The translations under genes were made by a program, and so were the position numbers. A DNA stretch of 19,661 bases from an uncultured Muribaculaceae bacterium. Its GTDB lineage: Bacteria; Bacteroidota; Bacteroidia; Bacteroidales; Muribaculaceae. The stretch spans positions 1 to 19,661 of the forward strand of contig CAJUHM010000046.1 in the NCBI GenBank assembly GCA_910586475.1, read 5' to 3'. The stretch's first letter is position 1. Each line of letters begins with the position of its first letter. The notes under the pieces are model-generated. The model was not told the DNA's origin and did no database searches. It worked only from the letters and a program-made list of their open reading frames with translations. This document shows, piece after piece, positions 14,053 to 19,661 of the stretch.

Positions 14053-14691
14053 CTACAAAACCATCCGCAGAAGGATGAGCGCCGACTCTGGGCCCATGTT
14101 GAAGAGCATGTCGGCTGCCGAAAGTCTGGGAATGAATCCGTGGCGCAGCGACCTGACCTGATAATAGGGGACTTCGGTCACCATTCCGTCTGGAATTCCA
14201 TTGCGAAGATCGACGATCGGGCCGTTGTGGCTGATCTCGCCGCCGTAGACGACTTCTGACTCGATAAGCATCAGTCGACGTATGATCGAATCGAGACGCC
14301 GATTGAACTCCATGAGTGGATAGCGCGCCGAATCCTCTCTGAAAAGAGGCTCGAAATCATCGGCATAATACTCGAAAAAGGGTGTCCGGCCATATCCCGA
14401 CTTGAGTGTCTCCCAGTGGGCGTGCCACCATGAGCCGTGGCTTGAAATGGCGATGTCAGACCATCGTGCGCCGGTCATCGAAACCGGTTTCTCGATCGGA
14501 ACGGTCAGGCGCCTGATCCCGTGGGTGTCGGCTATTGTGGCCCGATGTGTATCTTTCTGGCGTTTGTCGAAGCGCATGCCGGTGTCGACAACGACTTTTC
14601 CGAACGAATTGACCAGAGCGTAGTAGGCCACCGAACCCATGTAGCGTGGCGGAAGGACAAGGAGCGACTCTGCGGGATCGATCTGCTTCAT
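14053..14691 (-). CDS. wbqC: WbqC family protein
   Basis: A 212-residue member of the WbqC-like family. Its biochemical activity is not established; some members lie in polysaccharide gene clusters. Family features visible are the N-terminal LLVLPPRYMGSVAYYALV (10-27), the core VVVDTGMRFDKRQKDTHRATI (33-53) and RRLTVPIEKP (60-69), and the conserved WWHAHWETLKSGYGRTPFFEYY (88-109). There is no signal peptide or membrane segment, so it should be cytosolic. Its ATG overlaps the lepB stop as ATGA (14688-14691), which implies coupled translation with the signal peptidase. This lepB-wbqC adjacency is, to my knowledge, common in Bacteroidales. No terminator is obvious before the argS promoter. Confidence 0.85.
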   Translation of the reverse strand: MKQIDPAESLLVLPPRYMGSVAYYALVNSFGKVVVDTGMRFDKRQKDTHRATIADTHGIRRLTVPIEKPVSMTGARWSDIAISSHGSWWHAHWETLKSGYGRTPFFEYYADDFEPLFREDSARYPLMEFNRRLDSIIRRLMLIESEVVYGGEISHNGPIVDLRNGIPDGMVTEVPYYQVRSLRHGFIPRLSAADMLFNMGPESALILLRMVL

Positions 14692-16196
14692 TCTGAAAAT
14701 CCGGGGTTTGCATTCTTGAAAATGCGATTCCAGCGGATTCCTCCGTCGAGAAGGCCTTTGTCTTTGTCGAACGACACCAGGACTCTCATCGGCTTGCCGA
14801 CGATATGGTCCTCTGGAACAAAGCCCCAGTAGCGCGAATCGAGCGAACAGTCGCGGTTGTCGCCCATCATGAAATAGTAATCCATCATGAAGGTGTAGCT
14901 GTCGGCCGGAGTGCCGTCGATGTAGACCGTGCCGTCTTTGACATAAGAATCCGGATGATACTCATAGTTGCGGATGACCCGCTCATACATCGGCCAGTTC
15001 TCGGGTGTGATCTTGATCGTCTGACCCTTCTTCGGAATGCTGACAGGGCCGTAGTCCTGACGCGTCCATGTCGAAGAAATTCCGTCTGGGAAGAGGAATT
15101 CGCCGGTCGGTGCAGGTTCGCGTATGATGGAGGTCACGAGTCCCAGAGATTTCAGCCTGTCGATTGCCGACTGAGTCAGCGGGACGCGGTAGAACGGTTT
15201 CGATGCATATTCCGCAGGCTTGAATCCGGCGATAAGCCAGTTCTCGCTGTCGGCGGGATTGGGCGTGAACGCAGCCTGACTCCAGTCGTCGCGTGAGACT
15301 GCGATGTCTCCCCAGTCCTGTTCCGTCAGCTGGCGGTTTGTCTGAAGCAGATAGTTGAACTGCACGTTGGTCGGCTGTTCCTGCGGTTTGCCGTCGATGT
15401 AGATCGTTCCGTCGACGATCTTTAATGTCTCGCCCGGCAGACCGACAGCACGTTTGACGTAGTTTTCCCTGCGGTCGACAGGGCGGTAGATGATTTCTCC
15501 GAACTGTTCCGGATTGTTCATGACAACGTCGCGTCCGAAATATTTGATGAGCGTGTAGTAGTCCGGATTCTGCATCTTGACGGCAACAGTGTCGCCGGCC
15601 GGGAAGTTGAAGACAACGATGTCGCCCGACTCAACGTCGCCGAGCCCTTTCAGCCGGTGGTATTTCCATTGCGGCCACTCCAGATAGCTCTTGGTGTTGA
15701 TGACCGGAAATGTATTCTGGACAAGAGGGAAATGGAGCGGCGTCTGAGGCACGCGCGGTCCGTAGGCCATCTTGTTGACCCACAGATAGTCGCCTACGAG
15801 CAGCGACTTTTCGAGCGACGAACTCGGAATCTCATAGTTCTGGCCGACGAACGTGAACACGAAATAGACCAGGATCAGCGCATAGATGATTGCGTCGACC
15901 CAGCTCATGACGGCGCGGGTCAGATGGCTTTTGCTTTTCTTCCACCAGGTGAAGGGGATGTAGCCTGTGATGTAAATGTCGAAAAGCAGGGGGTAGACGA
16001 GAAGCACCCAGGGATTTCCGAGCCAGAGGACCCAGAGAAAGAAAATCAGCGAAACGATGCCGAACCGGAGCCAGCGGGTGTTTTTTGTTGATTTTATCCG
16101 GGCGGTGAAATCCTGTTTGCGGTCGGGAGTGCCTGTGTTGGCCGGCGTAGTCGTTTCGGCTGTCTTTATGGCGTTTTTGTCGTTCGGTTCTGACAT
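14688..16196 (-). CDS. lepB: Signal peptidase I
   Basis: A membrane serine protease that removes signal peptides from exported proteins at the periplasmic face. The 502-residue protein has hydrophobic segments at about 42-77 and 98-118. The catalytic serine is in IPSSSLEKSLLVGDY, with Ser127 aligning to E. coli Ser90. The general-base lysine is Lys248 in NYVKRAVGLPGE, aligning to Lys145. The late box is GDNRDCSLDSRYWGFVPEDHIVGK (445-468). Between the lysine box and the late box there is a long insertion (about 275-415), usual for the larger Bacteroidota enzymes. It lies 39 bases after dapB and overlaps wbqC by 4 bases, so dapB-lepB-wbqC is probably one transcript. Confidence 0.95.
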   Translation of the reverse strand: MSEPNDKNAIKTAETTTPANTGTPDRKQDFTARIKSTKNTRWLRFGIVSLIFFLWVLWLGNPWVLLVYPLLFDIYITGYIPFTWWKKSKSHLTRAVMSWVDAIIYALILVYFVFTFVGQNYEIPSSSLEKSLLVGDYLWVNKMAYGPRVPQTPLHFPLVQNTFPVINTKSYLEWPQWKYHRLKGLGDVESGDIVVFNFPAGDTVAVKMQNPDYYTLIKYFGRDVVMNNPEQFGEIIYRPVDRRENYVKRAVGLPGETLKIVDGTIYIDGKPQEQPTNVQFNYLLQTNRQLTEQDWGDIAVSRDDWSQAAFTPNPADSENWLIAGFKPAEYASKPFYRVPLTQSAIDRLKSLGLVTSIIREPAPTGEFLFPDGISSTWTRQDYGPVSIPKKGQTIKITPENWPMYERVIRNYEYHPDSYVKDGTVYIDGTPADSYTFMMDYYFMMGDNRDCSLDSRYWGFVPEDHIVGKPMRVLVSFDKDKGLLDGGIRWNRIFKNANPGFSE

Positions 16197-16235
16197 TTTG
16201 GAATTGTTCTGTGTGGAAAAGGGGAGGATGAGGAT

Positions 16236-16988
16236 TTAATTGATTTTGTCGAGGAGTTTTTCGTCGCCGATGATGCGTTCCATCAGTCTGTCCATTGTGA
16301 GGAAACCGCTCTGTCCGGCAACCCATTCGGCTGCGACAACCGCGCCTAAGGCAAACCCTTCGCGCGATTTGGCGCGATGTTCGATAGTGATGGTGTCAAC
16401 TTCTGAATCCCATTCGACTATGTGGGTCCCCGGGACTTCGCCCTCGCGCCGGTGGTCGATGACAAGTGTCGAAGCCTCGTCGGTCTTCTCCTCGGTCCAT
16501 TGGCCGATTCGGCTGTTTGAACCGATGATCCCGTTGGCCAGCGAGATTGCCGTGCCGCTCGGATGGTCAAGCTTGTGGATGTGGTGGATTTCCTCCATTC
16601 GCGGATGATATTGAGGGAAATTGGTCATCAGTCGCGACAGATAGCGGTTCAGCGCAAAAAACAGATTGACACCGATGCTGAAGTTTGAGGTCCAGAAGAA
16701 TGTGGCTTCGCCGCGCGAACACATCTCCTTGATCTCATCCATCCGGTCGATCCATCCGGTTGTGCCGGAAACGACTTTGACGCCCTGCGCAAAAGCCCTC
16801 ATATAGTTGTCGAAAGCGGTGCCGGGTGTAGTGAATTCGATGGCGACGTCTGCGCTGCGGAACGCATCCGAGTCGAAATCGTCATGATTGTCGACATCTA
16901 TGATTGAAACAATTTCGTGGCCGCGTTCAAGCGCGATCCGTTCTATGGTGCGGCCCATTTTACCGTGGCCGATGAGTGCGATCTTCAT
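16236..16988 (-). CDS. dapB: 4-hydroxy-tetrahydrodipicolinate reductase
   Basis: DapB reduces the DapA product with NAD(P)H in the diaminopimelate/lysine pathway, feeding peptidoglycan synthesis. The 250-residue protein has the Rossmann glycine motif GHGKMG (7-12), EFTTP (51-55), SGTTGW (74-79), SNFSIGVN (101-108), and the catalytic and substrate-binding EIHHIHKLDHPSGTA (133-147). The paired histidines and the PSGT loop are intact, and REGEVPGTH follows at 181-189. All catalytic elements are present, so it should be active. It leads the dapB-lepB-wbqC unit from a clear promoter about 55 bases upstream. Confidence 0.96.
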   Translation of the reverse strand: MKIALIGHGKMGRTIERIALERGHEIVSIIDVDNHDDFDSDAFRSADVAIEFTTPGTAFDNYMRAFAQGVKVVSGTTGWIDRMDEIKEMCSRGEATFFWTSNFSIGVNLFFALNRYLSRLMTNFPQYHPRMEEIHHIHKLDHPSGTAISLANGIIGSNSRIGQWTEEKTDEASTLVIDHRREGEVPGTHIVEWDSEVDTITIEHRAKSREGFALGAVVAAEWVAGQSGFLTMDRLMERIIGDEKLLDKIN

Positions 16989-17043
16989 CTTGTTCTGTGA
17001 ATTTAAAGCCCTTCTGTTGCTGACAGGACTATGGGATATGATG

Positions 17044-17073
17044 CAAAATTAGCTATTTTGCTCAACTTATCAA
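17044..17073 (-). promoter_or_regulatory. Bacteroidota promoter for dapB-lepB-wbqC
   Basis: On the minus strand TTG (17073-17071) is followed after 19 bases by TAATTTTG (17051-17044), a complete -33/-7 match. It is placed just past the frr terminator. The start near 17038 leaves a leader of about 50 bases. Confidence 0.8.
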
Positions 17074-17104
17074 AATCCGCCTTACGCGTGGGCGCTGTTA
17101 ATTG

Positions 17105-17146
17105 AAAAAGGCGTTGTGTCAAAATGTTGTTTTTTGACACAACGCC
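17105..17146 (-). terminator. Rho-independent terminator after frr
   Basis: GGCGTTGTGTCAAAA (17110-17124) and TTTTGACACAACGCC (17132-17146) form a 15-bp perfect stem with a 7-base loop. On the minus strand it is followed by TTTTT (complement of 17105-17109). It lies 67 bases past the frr stop and insulates the upstream unit from the dapB promoter. The A-run in the loop-side stem could also allow some plus-strand activity. Confidence 0.9.
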
Positions 17147-17213
17147 GTGATTCTTACCCCGATGCGGAGAGGCCGTCAGAGTCTTGGGAAACTGTTTGAG
17201 CCTAAACAGCTTC

Positions 17214-17771
17214 TTACACCGTGAGGATTTCTTTCTCTTTTGCTGCGAAAAGATCGTCGATCTTTTTCAGATACTTGTCGTGGAGTTTCTGTGCTGTGCC
17301 TTCCGCGTCCTTGGAAACATCTTCCGACATTCCCTGTTTGACAGCCTTTTTCAGTCCGTCGATTGCGTCGCGACGTGCGTTGCGGACAGAGACCTTTGCT
17401 GTCTCGGCTTCTGCTTTCGACTGTTTCACCAGCTGCTTGCGGCGGTCTTCTGTCAGAGGAGGAATGCAAAGGCGGATCACTTCGCCGTTGTTTTCCGGAG
17501 TGATTCCCAGTTCAGAATTGATGATCGCTTTCTCGATCTCCTTGAACATCGGTTTTTCCCAGGGTGTGATGGCGATTGTGCGGGCGTCCGGAACCGAGAT
17601 GTTTGCCACATTCGAGATAGGAACAACGCTGCCATAGTATTCGACGCGGATTCCGTCGAGGATTCTTGCATTTGCTTTGCCGGCGCGGATATGAGCGAGT
17701 GCTTCATCGAGATACTCTACTGCCATCTCCATTTTCTCTTCCGCCGGAGCCAGATAGTCATTTACGTCCAT
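17214..17771 (-). CDS. frr: Ribosome recycling factor
   Basis: RRF splits the post-termination ribosome together with EF-G so that subunits can be reused. The 185-residue length is exactly typical. The N-terminal helix, the ALAHIRAGKANARIL segment (24-38), the beta domain (about 31-105, including TPWEKPMFKEIEKAI at 69-83 and NNGEVIRLCIPPLTEDRRK at 94-112), and the long C-terminal helices (about 108-185, with VSVRNARRDAIDGLKK at 127-142) are all present. It lies 30 bases after pyrH on the same strand, the arrangement found across many bacteria, and ends before a strong terminator. The rsgA gene that often follows frr in related genomes is not here. Confidence 0.97.
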   Translation of the reverse strand: MDVNDYLAPAEEKMEMAVEYLDEALAHIRAGKANARILDGIRVEYYGSVVPISNVANISVPDARTIAITPWEKPMFKEIEKAIINSELGITPENNGEVIRLCIPPLTEDRRKQLVKQSKAEAETAKVSVRNARRDAIDGLKKAVKQGMSEDVSKDAEGTAQKLHDKYLKKIDDLFAAKEKEILTV

Positions 17772-17801
17772 GATTATATTTTTGGTGTTGGTTGATTGTG
17801 A

Positions 17802-18512
17802 TTAATATACAAATGTTCCGATCGGTTCGCCGGCTATGACTTTCTTCAGGTTGCCGACGGTGTCCATGTCGAAAACGACGATCGGAAGACCGTTTTCCTT
17901 GCATAAGGCTGTGGCGGTGAGGTCCATTACGCGCAGACCGCGTGCCAGGACTTCGTCATAGCTGATCTTGTCGAACTTGGTCGCGGTCGGATCCTTCTCC
18001 GGATCGGCGGTGTAGACGCCGTCAATGCGGGTGCCTTTGAACATAGCGTCGGCTGCGATCTCGATGCCGCGCAGGGCCGCCCCTGTGTCGGTCGTGAAAA
18101 ATGGATTGCCTGTGCCTCCGGCCATGATTGCGACCGAGCCGTTTTCAAGAGCCTCGATAGCGCGGTGGCTGCTGTAGTGTTCGCCGATCGGATGCATGTT
18201 GATTGCAGTGAAGACTTTCGCCTTTTGGCCGATAGCCTCAAGCGCCGAGCTGAGGGCCAGGGAGTTGATCGTGGTCGCAAGCATTCCCATCTGGTCGCCC
18301 TTGACGCGGTTGAAGCCTTTCGATGCGCCCTGAAGCCCGCGGAAGATATTGCCGCCGCCGATGACGATGCCGACTTCGACACCCTGCTTGACGATTTCTG
18401 CGATCTGACTCGCATACTCATTGAGGCGTTCCGGATCGATGCCGTAGCCCTGATGGCCCATGAGCGATTCGCCGCTCAGTTTCAGAAGAATCCTTTTGTA
18501 TTTCGGTTCCAT
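17802..18512 (-). CDS. pyrH: UMP kinase
   Basis: Hexameric UMP kinase phosphorylates UMP to UDP with ATP, in pyrimidine nucleotide synthesis. The 236-residue protein belongs to the amino-acid kinase fold. Motifs are YKRILLKLSGESLMG (5-19), the glycine loop VIGGGNIFRG (50-59), MGMLATTINSLAL (75-87), GGTGNPFFTTDTGAALR (132-148) and DGVYTADPEKDP (164-175). All nucleotide-binding elements are intact. The gene lies 38 bases after the SPFH gene and 30 bases before frr, with no promoter visible in either gap. Cotranscription from the promoter at 19579-19608 is therefore the simplest reading. Confidence 0.97.
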   Translation of the reverse strand: MEPKYKRILLKLSGESLMGHQGYGIDPERLNEYASQIAEIVKQGVEVGIVIGGGNIFRGLQGASKGFNRVKGDQMGMLATTINSLALSSALEAIGQKAKVFTAINMHPIGEHYSSHRAIEALENGSVAIMAGGTGNPFFTTDTGAALRGIEIAADAMFKGTRIDGVYTADPEKDPTATKFDKISYDEVLARGLRVMDLTATALCKENGLPIVVFDMDTVGNLKKVIAGEPIGTFVY

Positions 18513-18550
18513 TTGGTAATATATGATTTTTTTGTTGTGATTCAGCTATC

Positions 18551-19477
18551 TTATTGGCCGGCGTTGACAATCGCCTGTGCCGGTTCGTCCGAACAGAGCA
18601 CCACGAGCAGATTTCCGATCATGGTAGCCTTGCGCTCGTTGTCAAGTTCTACGATATTGTCTTTCTCAAGGCGTTTCAGGGCCATGTCGACCATCGTGAC
18701 TGCGCCCTCTACAATTTTTTCACGCGCCGAGATGATTGCCGACGCCTGCTGGCGGCGGAGCATGACGGCTGCGATCTCAGGCGCATAGGCCAGATAGTTG
18801 AGACGCGCCTCGACAACCTCCATCCCCGCCATCGAAAGGCGGTCATTGATCTTGCGTTCAAGAAGCTCGTTGATCTCTTCTCCGCCGTCGCGGAGTGTCA
18901 GTTCGGATTCGTCCACACCCGTCTGATCGTAGGCGTAATGGCCTGTCACTTCGCGCAGTGCGGCGTCGCTCTGGATTCTGACAAAACGTTCGAGTGCGGC
19001 ATTGCTGATTGCTGTGCCCGTAGCTCCGAGCGATGATGAATCGATGTCGAACACAGCGCGGTAGGTGTCTTTTATTCTCCAGACGAGAACCATTCCGATA
19101 AGAACCGGATTGCCGATCTTGTCGTTGACCTTGATCGGTTCGATATCCATATTGCGCAGACGCAGCGAAAGTTTACGCCGTGTCAGAAACGGATTTGTCC
19201 AGAAATAGCCTACGCGCCGGCATGTCCCGCGGTATTTTCCGAAAAAAATCATCACTCGGGCCTCATTAGGCTCCTGTGTGAAATAGCCGACACATCCCAT
19301 AATAAACAGAATGCCTAATACGATCGAGCCTCCGGCCGACAGCCAGAGATTCTCTTCGCCTCCGGCAACCACACATCCTATAATGAGTAGCGGGATGAGG
19401 ATGAATGTAAAGAAAATCATGGCGAAGCCGTTGATGAGTAGGCCATTGTACTCAAATTCTTTATTGCTGTCAGTCAT
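18551..19477 (-). CDS. SPFH/band-7 domain membrane protein
   Basis: A 308-residue inner-membrane scaffold-type protein. Two hydrophobic segments (about 14-38 and 46-66) precede an SPFH domain (about 68-250). That domain shows the expected GYFTQEPNEARVMIFFGKYRG (64-84), GYFWTNPFL (90-98), NDKIGNPVLIGMVLVWRI (118-135), and a coiled helical region ending AAVMLRRQQASAIISAREKI (236-255). Members of this group form ring or cage oligomers at the membrane, and their specific role is usually unknown. The C-terminal tail (about 255-308) is acidic with no clear motif. It is the first gene of a likely SPFH-pyrH-frr unit. No NfeD or FtsH-type partner is in the window. Confidence 0.92.
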   Translation of the reverse strand: MTDSNKEFEYNGLLINGFAMIFFTFILIPLLIIGCVVAGGEENLWLSAGGSIVLGILFIMGCVGYFTQEPNEARVMIFFGKYRGTCRRVGYFWTNPFLTRRKLSLRLRNMDIEPIKVNDKIGNPVLIGMVLVWRIKDTYRAVFDIDSSSLGATGTAISNAALERFVRIQSDAALREVTGHYAYDQTGVDESELTLRDGGEEINELLERKINDRLSMAGMEVVEARLNYLAYAPEIAAVMLRRQQASAIISAREKIVEGAVTMVDMALKRLEKDNIVELDNERKATMIGNLLVVLCSDEPAQAIVNAGQ

Positions 19478-19578
19478 AATAAATTGAAATTTGATGGTTA
19501 ACGAAATAGGACATTCGCAAATATAGCCACAATATATATATGCCTGTTTCTTATATAATGTGTCTGCAAATATTTTTA

Positions 19579-19608
19579 CAAATATAGTGCGAGTTTTCGG
19601 AAAATCAA
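19579..19608 (-). promoter_or_regulatory. Bacteroidota promoter for the SPFH gene and probably pyrH-frr
   Basis: On the minus strand TTG (19608-19606) is followed after 19 bases by TATATTTG (19586-19579), a complete -33/-7 match. The start near 19573 leaves an AT-rich leader of about 95 bases. A second TATATTTG-like box around 19518-19525 lacks a -33 element. Confidence 0.75.
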
Positions 19609-19661
19609 AACCAAAACGATTAAAACGGAAAAGGGGCGAAAAATGTTCGGAAAAAAGAGGA

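Noticed and set aside
1..19661. Mobile elements, CRISPR arrays, tRNA or rRNA genes, defence or biosynthetic clusters
   Set aside because: No transposase, integrase, direct-repeat array, cloverleaf sequence or defence-type gene is visible on either strand. The single PPTase gene is not accompanied by carrier-protein or synthase genes.

Overview
The window looks like ordinary chromosomal core DNA of a Bacteroidota bacterium, order Bacteroidales. A gut Muribaculaceae-like genome is my best guess, but the family-level call is inference. The phylum call rests on three things. Five intergenic promoters fit the Bacteroidota primary-sigma pattern exactly (TTG, 19-20 nt, TAnnTTTG). Shine-Dalgarno sequences are largely absent. 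The gene content includes gldE-gldD, a stand-alone mnmD, a long Bacteroidota-type lepB next to wbqC, and a secreted protein ending in a type IX (T9SS) sorting-like domain. Fifteen protein genes cover most of the sequence. I see no rRNA, tRNA, CRISPR array, insertion sequence, integrase or phage gene.

Layout. Positions 1-584 hold no convincing gene, only a 13-bp hairpin, a perfect 10-bp inverted repeat and a terminator. Positions 585-4778 (-) encode a 1397-residue secreted multidomain protein with its own promoter and terminator. An uncharacterised 187-residue gene (4997-5560, +) runs tail-to-tail into mnmD (5517-6233, -), which is divergent from tcdA (6360-7124, +). Both of these enzymes modify the tRNA anticodon loop. 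An XRE/S24 repressor-type regulator (7251-7913, +) follows and overlaps the end of a 4'-phosphopantetheinyl transferase gene (7891-8451, -). That gene is the last of a tightly coupled trio, gldE-gldD-PPTase (10372 to 7891, -), joined by ATGA overlaps.

The rest is nearly all on the minus strand. In order of increasing coordinate it holds an unrecognised 175-residue gene, a Bax inhibitor-1 family membrane protein, argS, wbqC, lepB, dapB, frr, pyrH and an SPFH/band-7 membrane protein. Promoters and terminators suggest these transcription units: SPFH-pyrH-frr (promoter 19579-19608, terminator 17105-17146); dapB-lepB-wbqC (promoter 17044-17073); argS, possibly with the BI-1 gene (promoter 13992-14021); and gldE-gldD-PPTase (promoter 10433-10463).

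Functions are mainly housekeeping: translation (argS, frr, tRNA modification), UMP phosphorylation, lysine/cell-wall precursor synthesis, signal-peptide cleavage and envelope biology. I found no clearly new multi-gene system. The points most worth a second look are the domain-in-domain architecture of the secreted protein, two unrecognised Bacteroidales-type proteins, a 5'-terminal hairpin that argues for a corrected gldE start, the long structured argS leader, the repressor with an intact self-cleavage signature, and several unexplained inverted repeats.
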